From the NCBI RefSeq assembly GCF_000374005.1, contig NZ_KB893134.1, positions 166,681 to 230,680 of the forward strand: DNA of 64,000 nucleotides. Reading direction: 5' to 3'. The notes under the pieces were generated by a model. The model saw only the letters and a list, made by a program, of their open reading frames with translations. It did no database searches and had not been told where the DNA came from. The position numbers and the translations under genes were made by a program. Positions 27,837-36,732 of this stretch are shown piece by piece. The DNA comes from Kiloniella laminariae DSM 19542 (GTDB lineage Bacteria > Pseudomonadota > Alphaproteobacteria > Kiloniellales > Kiloniellaceae). Numbering within the stretch: the first letter of the stretch is position 1; each line of letters begins with the position of its first letter.

Positions 27837-28793
27837 TCAAGTCGGCAAGGGCAGATCTGTGCTTTTCTTCTCAAGACCCCGCGCCCGTTCCCGATAGAAG
27901 GTGTAGAGACCGCTGCTGACCACGACGGTGGCTCCGAGAATGGTCAGGCTGTCCGGCAGATCGCTAAAGACCAACCAGCCCAGAAGCGTGGCCCAGATCA
28001 GAATGGAATAGTTGAAAGGCTGAAGGGTTGCAGCAGTCGCTTTCTGGAAAGCCATAATCATCAGGCAATGTCCGCTGGCATGGAGGAAACCTGCCCCAAG
28101 CAGTCCTGCCAGAGCCCCCAGGTTTGAGGGCAGGGACCAATAGAAAGGCAAAAGCAGACTGGTCAGCAACATGGGCACCAGACCGGTAAAGAGCTGGACT
28201 ACCCGGTAATTGTCGCTCTGGCTGCAAAAGCGCAGCAGGATCTGGTAGATTGCAAACTGGGCGGCGGCACCAAGAGGAAGCAGGAGCAGGGGATCAAAGC
28301 TGTCTGCACCGGGACGGAGAATGATCATAACGCCGATAAAGCCGACAAAAACCGCTGCCCAGCGCCTTGCTCCAACATATTCACGCAGCCAGATGGCAGA
28401 AAGCGCGGTCACGATGATGGGAGCAACGGCACCCACGGCATGAACCGAGGCAATTGGCAGCAGGGTAAAGCAGAAAGCAAAACCAAAATCCTGCCACAGA
28501 AGAAAAGCAGATCGAAAAATCTGCAGGCCAGGTTTGTTCGGGTGGAAGGTCTTTTTGAGTTCTGCTGGTCCTTCGCGCAGAAGGGTTATCAGAACAACAA
28601 TCAGGAATACAAAGCTGTAGCGGACCCAGAGTATCTGAACCAGGGATTGCTCTCTGGCGATATTCTTGAGAACAGCGTCTCCCGAAGCGAAGAGCAGGGT
28701 TGCCGTAATGAGAAAGAAAACACCGCTTATGGGAACAGCTGCGGACTGATTTTGCGACGACAAATCAACCATTTTGGGGCGCGGGTCGCTCAT
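27837..28793 (-). CDS. EamA/DMT-superfamily transporter (copy 2)
   Basis: About 318 residues with ten predicted helices in two EamA repeats, closely similar to the adjacent downstream gene: LFASGDAVLKNIAREQS, VAPIIVTALSAIWLREYVGARRW, GVMIILRPGADSFDPLL and QPFNYSILIWATLLGWLVFSDLPD. ATG 28793 (MSDPRPK) is preferred; an in-frame ATG at 28832 adds 13 residues. It is divergent from the PfkB kinase gene at 28926. Function is probably export of a small metabolite; substrate unknown. Confidence 0.88.
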   Translation of the reverse strand: MSDPRPKMVDLSSQNQSAAVPISGVFFLITATLLFASGDAVLKNIAREQSLVQILWVRYSFVFLIVVLITLLREGPAELKKTFHPNKPGLQIFRSAFLLWQDFGFAFCFTLLPIASVHAVGAVAPIIVTALSAIWLREYVGARRWAAVFVGFIGVMIILRPGADSFDPLLLLPLGAAAQFAIYQILLRFCSQSDNYRVVQLFTGLVPMLLTSLLLPFYWSLPSNLGALAGLLGAGFLHASGHCLMIMAFQKATAATLQPFNYSILIWATLLGWLVFSDLPDSLTILGATVVVSSGLYTFYRERARGLEKKSTDLPLPT

Positions 28794-28925
28794 AGTCGGA
28801 AACTCTCGAAAAGGGACCTGCCCTGGATGCATAGGAGGTCTGCGGCTTTGGACTTGCCCAGAAAACGGAAGTGTCTATACTCCGCGCAAATTCTAGTCCA
28901 GCAGAAAGCCTAACGGAAGCTACTA

Positions 28926-29939
28926 ATGAGCGTGAACGTAAATCAGTCAGAGACTGCCTCTCTCGATGTCGTCGGCATCGGCAATGCCATCGTTGATATT
29001 GTTGCCCCTGCTGAAGACAGCCTGCTGCAGGAGCAGGGGATTATCAAGGGAGCCATGACCCTGATTGATCAGGATCACGCGGATGCGCTTTATGATGTCA
29101 TGGGGCCTGCGATTGAACGTTCTGGCGGTTCCGCGGGCAATACCATGGCTGGAATTGCATCACTTGGCGGGCGTGGTGGCTATATCGGCAAGGTACGTGA
29201 TGACCAGTTCGGTCAGGTATTTCGCCATGATATCCGCGCAGCAGGGGTAAAGTATGATATACTCCCTGCCACGGAAGGACCTTCAACGGCCCGCTGCCTG
29301 ATTTTTGTCACGCCCGATGCCGAGCGTTCGATGAACACTTATCTGGGGGCCTGTGTAAACCTGACAGTCGCTGATATTGATGAAAAAATGATCGCTTCAG
29401 CGCAGGTTACCTATATGGAAGGCTATCTCTGGGACCCGGAAGAAGCCAAGAAAGCTTTTATCCTGGCGGCCGAGATTGCGCACGCTGCCGGACGGAAAGT
29501 GGCTTTGACCTTGTCAGATTCCTTCTGTGTGGCACGGCATCGTGAATCTTTTCTCGATCTGGTGAAAAACCACGTTGATATCCTTTTCGCCAACGAAGAA
29601 GAGACCATGGCGCTGTTCGAAGTTGATAACTTTGATACGGCACTTCAGCAGGTTAGGGCCTGTTGTTCAGTTGCGGCCCTGACCCGGAGCGAGAAGGGTT
29701 CTGTCATCTGTTGCGGCGATGAAGTTCATGTGATTGATGCTGAACCGGTTGATCATGTGGTTGACACGACGGGGGCAGGCGACCTATATGCTGCAGGCTT
29801 CCTTTTTGGTTACACGAATGGTTACAGTCTTTATGACAGTGGCCGCATCGGCTCCATTGCTGCAGCCGAGGTAATTTCGCATTTTGGTGCACGCCCGGAA
29901 AAATCCCTGGCGACACTGATAGGGGAAAAATTTAAGTAG
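28926..29939 (+). CDS. PfkB-family sugar/nucleoside kinase, adenosine kinase-like
   Basis: This 337-residue kinase has the N-terminal VVGIGNAIVDIVAP, the substrate-binding GGSAGNTMAGIASLGGRGGYIGKV and the C-terminal PfkB signature DTTGAGDLYAAGFLFGY with the catalytic Asp. The pattern is closest to bacterial and plant-type adenosine kinases, which phosphorylate adenosine to AMP, but other nucleosides or sugars are possible. It lies about 130 bp upstream of the EamA pair start in the opposite direction and 166 bp before typA on the same strand. Confidence 0.85.
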   Translation: MSVNVNQSETASLDVVGIGNAIVDIVAPAEDSLLQEQGIIKGAMTLIDQDHADALYDVMGPAIERSGGSAGNTMAGIASLGGRGGYIGKVRDDQFGQVFRHDIRAAGVKYDILPATEGPSTARCLIFVTPDAERSMNTYLGACVNLTVADIDEKMIASAQVTYMEGYLWDPEEAKKAFILAAEIAHAAGRKVALTLSDSFCVARHRESFLDLVKNHVDILFANEEETMALFEVDNFDTALQQVRACCSVAALTRSEKGSVICCGDEVHVIDAEPVDHVVDTTGAGDLYAAGFLFGYTNGYSLYDSGRIGSIAAAEVISHFGARPEKSLATLIGEKFK

Positions 29940-30062
29940 GTCATTGCACTGTCACAAGACTGCGCTAGAGACCTTGTGGGAATGGTGGTTCTTTGCTTGC
30001 GGGCAAAAGACATTCCTGGCCGGAGTTCCGGTCTGACAAGACCAGTGACTGAAGGATAACGC

Positions 30063-30083
30063 GGGGCGCGGTAGCCCCTCTTT
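30063..30083 (+). promoter_or_regulatory. small GC hairpin with T-rich flank upstream of typA
   Basis: GGGGC (30063-30067), loop GCGGTA and GCCCC (30074-30078) form a short stem followed by TCTTT. It lies about 24 bp before the typA start. It could end the upstream kinase transcript or attenuate typA; the stem is short. Confidence 0.3.
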
Positions 30084-30105
30084 AAAATACATGAGAGAGA
30101 CAGGC

Positions 30106-31935
30106 ATGAGCACAGCGCTTCGCAATGTGGCGATTATCGCGCACGTTGACCACGGCAAAACCACTCTGGTGGATGAGCTTCTTAAACAGTCCGGATCCTA
30201 CAGTTCGCACCAGCAGGTGTCCGAGCGGGCAATGGACAGCAACGATCTTGAAAAAGAGCGTGGCATCACCATTCTGGCAAAGTGTACCTCGGTAACCTGG
30301 GGCGATACCCGGATCAACATCGTTGATACACCGGGCCACGCCGATTTCGGTGGTGAAGTCGAGCGTATCCTCTCCATGGTGGACGGTGTTGTTCTGCTGG
30401 TTGATGCCGCTGAAGGTCCGATGCCACAGACCAAGTTTGTGACCTCCAAGGCACTGGGCTGTGGCCTGAAGCCGATTGTGGTGGTGAACAAGGCAGATAA
30501 AGCCGATGCCCGTGCTGAGTGGGTGGTTGATCAGGTGTTCGATCTTTTCGTCAACCTTGACGCGACTGAAGACCAGCTGGACTTCCCGGTTCTCTTTGCT
30601 TCTGCAAAACAGGGCTGGGCTGTGAATGATCTTGCTGATCCGCGCGAGAACATGGATTCCCTGTTCCAGCTGATTATCGATACCCTGCCTGCACCAAAAG
30701 AAAAGGTCGATGCACCTTTCTCCATGCTGGCAACCACGCTGGAAGCCGATAACTTTCTTGGTCGTATTCTGACTGGGCGTATCCACTCGGGTGTCGCCAA
30801 AATCAACATGCCGGTCAAGGTGATCACAGCTGCGGGCAAGGTTATTCCAAACTGCCGCCTGTCCAAACTTCTGGCATTTGATGGTCTGAAGCGTGTGCCG
30901 GTTGAAGAAGCCCGTGCCGGGGACATTGTCGCCATTGCCGGTATTCCTGATGCCACGGTTGCAGATACCATCTGTGATATGTCGATCACCAAAGGTATTG
31001 ATGCCCAGCCGATTGATCCGCCAACGCTGGCGATGACCTTCTCGGTCAACGATTCTCCACTGGCAGGTCGTGAAGGCGACAAGGTTACCAGCCGTATGAT
31101 CCGTGATCGTCTGTTCCGCGAAGCCGAAGGCAACGTGGCCATTCGTATCAAGGAAAGCGATTCCAAGGATGCTTTTGAAGTTGCCGGTCGTGGTGAACTG
31201 CAGCTGGGTGTTCTGATCGAGAACATGCGCCGTGAAGGCTATGAGCTGTCGATCTCCCGTCCCCGCGTGCTGATGCACAAGGACGAATCCGGTCAGTTGA
31301 TGGAGCCACTGGAAGAAGTGGTGATCGACGTTGACGAGGAATACTCCGGTGTCGTCGTTGAGAAGATGGCTGAACGCAAAGGTGAAATGACGGACATGCG
31401 CCCCTCTGGCGCTGGCAAAACCCGTATCACCTTCCTTTCGCCTTCGCGTGGTCTGATCGGCTATCATGGTGAATTCCTGACCGATACTCGCGGAACCGGC
31501 ATCATGAACCGCCTGTTCCACAGCTTTGGTGCTTATCGTGGTGCGATTCAGGGCCGCCGCCAGGGTGTTCTGATCTCCAACGGCACAGGCAATGCGGTTG
31601 CCTATGCGATGTGGAACCTCGAAGATCGTGGCGAAATGTTCATCAATCCAGGTGATGCACTGTACGAAGGCATGATCATTGGTGAGCACAGCCGGAACAA
31701 CGACCTTGAGGTCAATCCGCTGAAAGCCAAGCAGCTGTCCAACGTGCGTGCTTCCGGAAAGGACGAGGCGATCAAGCTGACTCCGCCGCGTATTCGTTCA
31801 CTGGAACAGTCTCTGGCCTACATTCAGGATGATGAGCTGGTGGAAGTGACGCCAAAATCCATCCGTCTGCGCAAGCAGTTCCTGGTCGGGCACGAGCGCA
31901 AGCGCAACTCCCGTACCCAGGAAGCACTGGGCTAG
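30106..31935 (+). CDS. typA: ribosome-associated GTPase TypA/BipA
   Basis: This 609-residue translational GTPase of the EF-G family binds the ribosome and assists 50S assembly and stress adaptation. G1 is [15 protein letters not shown], the switch region has [14 protein letters not shown]3 is [16 protein letters not shown] and G4 is NKADKADAR. The TypA-specific C-terminus follows ([20 protein letters not shown], and near the end [12 protein letters not shown]). ATG 30106 ([10 protein letters not shown]) is chosen; an ATG at 30091 adds five residues. Its codon use looks highly adapted. A bidirectional terminator follows. Confidence 0.97.
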   Translation: MSTALRNVAIIAHVDHGKTTLVDELLKQSGSYSSHQQVSERAMDSNDLEKERGITILAKCTSVTWGDTRINIVDTPGHADFGGEVERILSMVDGVVLLVDAAEGPMPQTKFVTSKALGCGLKPIVVVNKADKADARAEWVVDQVFDLFVNLDATEDQLDFPVLFASAKQGWAVNDLADPRENMDSLFQLIIDTLPAPKEKVDAPFSMLATTLEADNFLGRILTGRIHSGVAKINMPVKVITAAGKVIPNCRLSKLLAFDGLKRVPVEEARAGDIVAIAGIPDATVADTICDMSITKGIDAQPIDPPTLAMTFSVNDSPLAGREGDKVTSRMIRDRLFREAEGNVAIRIKESDSKDAFEVAGRGELQLGVLIENMRREGYELSISRPRVLMHKDESGQLMEPLEEVVIDVDEEYSGVVVEKMAERKGEMTDMRPSGAGKTRITFLSPSRGLIGYHGEFLTDTRGTGIMNRLFHSFGAYRGAIQGRRQGVLISNGTGNAVAYAMWNLEDRGEMFINPGDALYEGMIIGEHSRNNDLEVNPLKAKQLSNVRASGKDEAIKLTPPRIRSLEQSLAYIQDDELVEVTPKSIRLRKQFLVGHERKRNSRTQEALG

Positions 31936-31987
31936 GTTAAGCACTGGGTTAGGTTCCTGTCTTCAGGCAGAACCTGATATAGATCTA

Positions 31988-32017
31988 AAAAAGGGCTGCT
32001 CTCAGGCAGCCCTTTTT
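31988..32017. terminator. bidirectional terminator between typA and the DUF2339 gene
   Basis: AAAAAGGGCTGC (31988-31999) and GCAGCCCTTTTT (32006-32017) are perfect complements around TCTCAG. The A-run and T-run make it usable in both directions between convergent genes. Confidence 0.9.
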
Positions 32018-32020
32018 GCG

Positions 32021-34909
32021 TCAGGAGCTTTCAGCGGACGTCGATGCTTCTTCCTTGCCAAGGGGGAAGACAAAGCGCTGGTAGAGGAAACCGATGCCGA
32101 TCAGGCAGAGGCCAAGGCCGATGAAGGATGCGACGCGGTAGAGGCCTGAAAGCGCGGACATATCCCAGAGGAAGACCTTGCCGATGACCAGCAGGACCAT
32201 GGCGAGAGAGGCATGACGTACCCGTACGATATCCCGCAGGATGCCGATGGCCAGTAACAACCCGGCATAGATCAGCCAGGCAAGGGAATAGCTGTAGCCC
32301 TCGGCATTAAGTATATCCCCCGTTGCCATGCTGTCGGGGTGGAAAGCACGGCGAACCTCCAGAGTGATATCAAGCAGGACCAGCAGCAGGGCTGTACCGC
32401 CAAGCCAGGGCATCAAAGGCAGGTGGTTCTGGTTCCGGGCTTCGCGGTAGAGCACGCCTGCTAGCAGGCCGGGCAGCAGATACGCCAGGGTGAGCAGGTT
32501 GAACAGCGGCCAGTTGCCGACAAATTCATTGGAGAAGAGCGGGTTGTTGCCCAGAACCTGGAACAGCAGGATATTCCCCGCCGCCATAACCAGTAGAATC
32601 TTTGAGCCCCAGTCGCTGAGAAAGCGGGGGGTAATCCGGTTGCGGTAGTAGAGGAAACAACCGGTGATCAGCCAGGCGAGGCTCTGCAGGCTCTGCTCGA
32701 GCAGGCTGGTGTAGGAAGCCAGGATCGAGCCGTCATTGGTGAAATAGCGAATTTCCAGACTGACCAGAGCCACAGCAATGGCCAGAGCCCCTGATTCGAG
32801 CAGGGTAATAAGCTGGTCGTCCTTTTCTGCCTTGAACAGACGGGCTGCGGTGGCAAAGGCCAGAGCCGGAATACCAAAGCTGTAGAGCAGCCAGAAGGCA
32901 TCGACACCTTCCAGTGGCGTTTCCGGGGTGAAGTGGTTCAGGGCTGTCAGTCTGATGGCGACGATCAGGGCGATGTAAAAAGCCGAGGTGCGGATATAGG
33001 GCAGGCGGATCTGCCCGTTGATCCAGGCGGCGGAAGGCAGCAGCAGTGCCAGGGCTATGGTCAGGCCGGTTTTTTCGAAAGCGATGGCAAAAGCCAGGCC
33101 GATGGCGGCAAGAACGGCCAGGGCATAGACGCCAAGCGCGATTTCTGTCCCAGCCTGTTCCCGATAGGGCAGCAGCTTTTTAACGGCGAGCGAGGCAACC
33201 AGAGCAAGCAGGATCGCCAGCCCGCTCCAGGACAGGTCTGTGCCAAGGAGTTCAACACCAAGGACATGCAGCCGGAGATAGACAATCAGCAGGGCGGTCA
33301 GTGGAACCGCCGCGGAAAGCGCCGCGAAATAGGCGGGGGTTCGGGATCTGGTTATCTTCCAGAAGCCGAGGCCTGCCACGATGAGGGCGATGAAAATTGA
33401 AAGGAAGAGATAGAAACCAAGCCCTTCGGGGATAAAGGGGCCAACTTCTGTTCCCACAGCCTGTCCGGCAACAAAGAAGGTTTCGGGCAGATCAAGGCTG
33501 TCGGGGAAGGGGTGGAAAGCAACAATGGACAGGGCAACCAGCACAAGCGGTACCAGCAGGACTTCACAGTGTTGCAGTCGGAAAGCGGCAAAACCGATTG
33601 TTCCGCTGACAAGGAAAAAGGCGATCAGGGCCGAACCTGAATAGTGGTCGTTGTCGAGCAGAACCAACTGCAGGAGGAGAACAGCAGAGGCGGCGACCAG
33701 TCCCAGGACTTTTTCCGGGCTGAGGAGATCCTTCAGATCAAAGGGATGTTTCATCCCAGCCGGCTTCTGGAGAAAGTCCTCATAGCGCGGGGCAATAAAG
33801 AGACCGAGCATGAGCAGCTGTCCCAGGGCCAAAGGATAAACATCGCCGTTGCTCCAGGCCCCAACCATCCAGATGATCTGCCAGAAAAACAGCCCTGCCA
33901 GCGTGCTCCAGCCCAGCCACCACCAGTTCTGATAGCGCACGACAGCAAGGGCAGAGGCACTGATAAAGCTCAGATAGCTGAAAAGAACCCAGGCTGAAGG
34001 GTTGCCTGTGGAGATCAGCAGCGGCAGGGCAAAGGCACCAAGCATGCCCATGGCGGCAATAAAAGGTCCCTGCAGCAGCGAAAGCCCCAGACCTGCCAGG
34101 GCAACAATTGTGAGCAGGACAAAGGCAAGAAGTGGCGGCAGGAGATCATAGAGGCCATAGGCGGCATAGATACTGCCATAGGTGATGGCGAGACCTGCAG
34201 CGGTCAGGGCAGGGGGAACATGGTTGGGTTTCAGGGCGGCAATAGCCCGCTCGATCGGACGCCGTCTGAGCCATTCACCCCCGAACATCAGAGCGATACC
34301 GAACAGGGTGCTGACGGTAAGACGGAAGCCGGGTGACAGCAGCTGGTTCTCAATCGAGTATTTGATCAGGAACACCCCGCCAATAATGACGGTCAGGCTG
34401 CCAAGCCAGACCAGCCACTGCCGGGTGAAAGCCTCTTCGAAGCTTTTCCACGGACTGGTTTGGGGACTGGTTTGGGGACTGGTTTGGGGACTGGTTTGCG
34501 GGTCTTGTGGCGGAGGCGTGCCGGTTTTGGCAGCAAGGTTTTTGTCAGAAGGACTGGAAGAGGCTGCGTTTGCTGTTTCCGGTGAGGGGCTTTTCCCCGG
34601 GATGTTTTCCGGGGTGGTATTTCCCGCGATTTCAGGCTGTGGGGCAGCGGATGCCGTTTCTGAGGCGGATTGATCTGCTGTGGGTGGCTTTTCGATGCTC
34701 TCCTTCACAACCGTATCCGTTGCGCTATGGGCCTTTGAAATGACGGGAGCTGCTGCAGGTTTTACAAGCGGTTGCGCCGAACTCAAGGCCATCTTGAGCG
34801 TGGTGATTTCTCGCCGCAAGCTGCCAATTTTAACCAGCGCAATGATTGCCAGTATCGGGCCGCCGAAAATCACGGCAAGGCCGAGTAACACCAACAGAAT
34901 TTCGTCCAA
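32021..34909 (-). CDS. DUF2339 domain-containing polytopic membrane protein
   Basis: The 962-residue protein has one N-terminal helix (residues 1-27) and a coiled segment. A Pro/Ser/Thr/Ala-rich linker of about 100 residues contains four SPQT repeats. The remainder is more than twenty hydrophobic helices beginning near WLVWLGSLTVIIGGVFLIKYSIE. This is the layout of DUF2339 (COG5373) proteins, predicted membrane proteins of unknown function. The start of the membrane region and motifs such as GEWLRRRP are typical. It is apparently monocistronic, ending at a bidirectional terminator shared with typA. No enzymatic motif is visible. Confidence 0.85.
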   Translation of the reverse strand: MDEILLVLLGLAVIFGGPILAIIALVKIGSLRREITTLKMALSSAQPLVKPAAAPVISKAHSATDTVVKESIEKPPTADQSASETASAAPQPEIAGNTTPENIPGKSPSPETANAASSSPSDKNLAAKTGTPPPQDPQTSPQTSPQTSPQTSPWKSFEEAFTRQWLVWLGSLTVIIGGVFLIKYSIENQLLSPGFRLTVSTLFGIALMFGGEWLRRRPIERAIAALKPNHVPPALTAAGLAITYGSIYAAYGLYDLLPPLLAFVLLTIVALAGLGLSLLQGPFIAAMGMLGAFALPLLISTGNPSAWVLFSYLSFISASALAVVRYQNWWWLGWSTLAGLFFWQIIWMVGAWSNGDVYPLALGQLLMLGLFIAPRYEDFLQKPAGMKHPFDLKDLLSPEKVLGLVAASAVLLLQLVLLDNDHYSGSALIAFFLVSGTIGFAAFRLQHCEVLLVPLVLVALSIVAFHPFPDSLDLPETFFVAGQAVGTEVGPFIPEGLGFYLFLSIFIALIVAGLGFWKITRSRTPAYFAALSAAVPLTALLIVYLRLHVLGVELLGTDLSWSGLAILLALVASLAVKKLLPYREQAGTEIALGVYALAVLAAIGLAFAIAFEKTGLTIALALLLPSAAWINGQIRLPYIRTSAFYIALIVAIRLTALNHFTPETPLEGVDAFWLLYSFGIPALAFATAARLFKAEKDDQLITLLESGALAIAVALVSLEIRYFTNDGSILASYTSLLEQSLQSLAWLITGCFLYYRNRITPRFLSDWGSKILLVMAAGNILLFQVLGNNPLFSNEFVGNWPLFNLLTLAYLLPGLLAGVLYREARNQNHLPLMPWLGGTALLLVLLDITLEVRRAFHPDSMATGDILNAEGYSYSLAWLIYAGLLLAIGILRDIVRVRHASLAMVLLVIGKVFLWDMSALSGLYRVASFIGLGLCLIGIGFLYQRFVFPLGKEEASTSAESS
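34452..34499 (-). repeat. four 12-bp tandem repeats coding SPQT
   Basis: GGACTGGTTTGG occurs at 34452, 34464 and 34476, with a last copy GGACTGGTTTGC at 34488. On the coding strand each unit adds Ser-Pro-Gln-Thr in the linker of the DUF2339 protein. The near identity suggests recent slippage expansion that keeps the frame. Confidence 0.9.
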
Positions 34910-35007
34910 AAGACCCCCTCAAACCAACCTGTGCTGACACGTAAAGCTGGTTACCAAAGCAAAAAAATCACGCGATCATAGCCTTATAGAGGCGTGATCG
35001 ACAACAA

Positions 35008-35544
35008 TTACATATGACCTGGATTTTCCCGGGAAAAGTACAGACCGCGGAGTTGGCTGTCGGAACAGTTTTCCAGCTTCAGGAGGTTGATATAGGGGTC
35101 ACCTTTGATTCCCAGGAGTTCAGCAAAGGCAGGTTCTGTTTTAATGCCACGGTTTTTCAGGGCGATTACCGATTGTTTGAAAGAAGGGCCACAGAGGTCA
35201 AGCAAACGCTTCTCGATAGCAAAATGTCGAACGCCATTCTGTTGGCTTAAAGGCTGGTTCTGGATAAAAAATTCGACCGGCCACTCCTGCATTTCGAAAG
35301 TGACGATGCGGGCAGAAAGGGAGGAAAAGTGATATTCTTTTTCGAGATAGTCCGGATAGTGACCATAACAGTGCCGCAAATGTCGGGACAGCACAGCGGG
35401 ATCATCCGCCTGGCAGGCAATATCGAGATCACTGCTGTCGATGTCGATCTCCAGCGGCGGGGTGCCGATAATTGTGTATTGATAGCCCTGAAGAACAGAG
35501 GTGAGGTCGAGTTGGGCAATTACCTGAAGGTAATCCCTAGGCAT
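35008..35544 (-). CDS. DUF4269 domain-containing protein
   Basis: The 178-residue protein has a nucleotidyltransferase-like opening, IIGTPPLEIDIDSSDLDIAC, where the acidic pair in DSSDLDI resembles the metal-binding D-x-D of that fold. It continues with IVTFEMQEWPVEFFIQ and ends with GIKTEPAFAELLGIKGDPY, characteristic of DUF4269. The family has no assigned function. ATG 35544 is chosen because it overlaps the upstream PhyH stop by eight bases, implying translational coupling; a longer in-frame start at 35625 would overlap that gene much further. It may be an uncharacterised nucleotidyltransferase, which is inference. Confidence 0.75.
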   Translation of the reverse strand: MPRDYLQVIAQLDLTSVLQGYQYTIIGTPPLEIDIDSSDLDIACQADDPAVLSRHLRHCYGHYPDYLEKEYHFSSLSARIVTFEMQEWPVEFFIQNQPLSQQNGVRHFAIEKRLLDLCGPSFKQSVIALKNRGIKTEPAFAELLGIKGDPYINLLKLENCSDSQLRGLYFSRENPGHM

Positions 35545-36454
35545 TGTCTGTTTCAAAACCTCTAAAAGGCAGATCCGGGCTGCGGACCAGCCAGTTGCTG
35601 TCAGGATAATGGCAGGCTCCGTCAATCAGGTGCAGGGTGTAGGCTTGACGGGATTTGTCCGAGCGATTCGGACCGCTGAGATGGGGGAGCTGACCATGCA
35701 GGACGATCAGCGATCCCTGCTTGACATCAAGGGGGACCCGATCTTCTTCAGGCCAGGAGCTGTCGTTTAGCTTCTCGGTGACCAGCTTGCCTGCAGCATT
35801 GCGGTAGTGGCGTTTTTTGAGCGGAGCCTTGTGATGGCCGGGCAGGCCCCACATACAGCCGTTTTCAATAGTGGCATCCTCCAGCGCGAACCAGAGCCCG
35901 ATGCAGGAATGGGGTTCGGTGTAGAGGAAGGTGCTATCCTGATGACAGACAACTTCTCCCCCAATGCGGGGTTGCTTGAAAATATACATCGATTGTGACA
36001 GCAAGGGCTGGGCCATCCCAAGGTTGGCGGCAATCTGTGCCAGAGCGGGGTTGCGTGAGAAGGCTGAAAATACGGGGTCGAGGTCGTGCTGAGCATGGCC
36101 GATCTTGTTGATGGAGAGCGCCTTGCTCTGTTTCAGATTACCCTGTTCATCAAAGGCCTCTTCTTCGAAGAAGCAGCGGATCTTGTCGCCTGATTGCTCG
36201 AAATAGCTGTTGCCCTCGTGGCTTTTCTGCGTTGTTGAAAACACGGCGCGAAATTCATCTGGATCGAAGGCTTCCACGATTTCTCCAGCCCGTTGCATCA
36301 ACTGTTCACAGACCTCGCGGCTGACAAAGTTCTCCAGCACCAGCACACCATTGTCGTTGAACGATTGTTTCATCTCTTCGGTAAGCTGCCCCTGTGCTGG
36401 AGCAGGGAAACGCGGAGCTGTTCTGGAGGCGGCACGGGCAGAGTTTTCGGTCAT
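35537..36454 (-). CDS. phytanoyl-CoA dioxygenase family protein (PHYHD1-like)
   Basis: This 305-residue Fe(II)/2-oxoglutarate oxygenase has the iron ligands H171 and D173 in EVVCHQDSTFLYTEP and H258 in GQLPHLSGPN. R269 in KSRQAYTLH is the likely 2-oxoglutarate contact. IGLWFALEDATIENGCMWGLPGHH lies between them. The arrangement is close to animal PHYHD1 and its bacterial relatives. The substrate is unknown. It begins the transcript that runs into the DUF4269 gene, and its 5' flank (36455-36732) separates it from the divergent AmpG-like permease. Confidence 0.87.
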   Translation of the reverse strand: MTENSARAASRTAPRFPAPAQGQLTEEMKQSFNDNGVLVLENFVSREVCEQLMQRAGEIVEAFDPDEFRAVFSTTQKSHEGNSYFEQSGDKIRCFFEEEAFDEQGNLKQSKALSINKIGHAQHDLDPVFSAFSRNPALAQIAANLGMAQPLLSQSMYIFKQPRIGGEVVCHQDSTFLYTEPHSCIGLWFALEDATIENGCMWGLPGHHKAPLKKRHYRNAAGKLVTEKLNDSSWPEEDRVPLDVKQGSLIVLHGQLPHLSGPNRSDKSRQAYTLHLIDGACHYPDSNWLVRSPDLPFRGFETDNA

Positions 36455-36732
36455 CGCTGGAGCAATCCCTGTGAAATAAATTTTATCATTTGATCAAAAT
36501 TATACTATGGGTTGATTTCCAGCAAGCATCCTTGTTTCTGCAATTGGAACAGCTGTGCAGGCATTTGTTATAAAGTGGTAAAATAGCTTTATATTATTGT
36601 AATTATTCGACAGACATTTTGCTGCTAGCCCCTTATGCTCACCACCTTATGATCAGGCAGGCCGCAGAATATATTTCTGCCATCTTCTGGCCTTTTTAAA
36701 TGGGTGGAATTGGGCAGAACCCAGGGGGAAGT

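Noticed and set aside
30082..31689. Long open frame antisense to typA
   Set aside because: It mirrors a highly expressed gene with biased codons and has no recognisable domain or ribosome-binding site.
34452..34499. Short regular repeats resembling a CRISPR array
   Set aside because: The units are contiguous, 12 bp long and in frame within a coding region; there are no spacers or cas genes.
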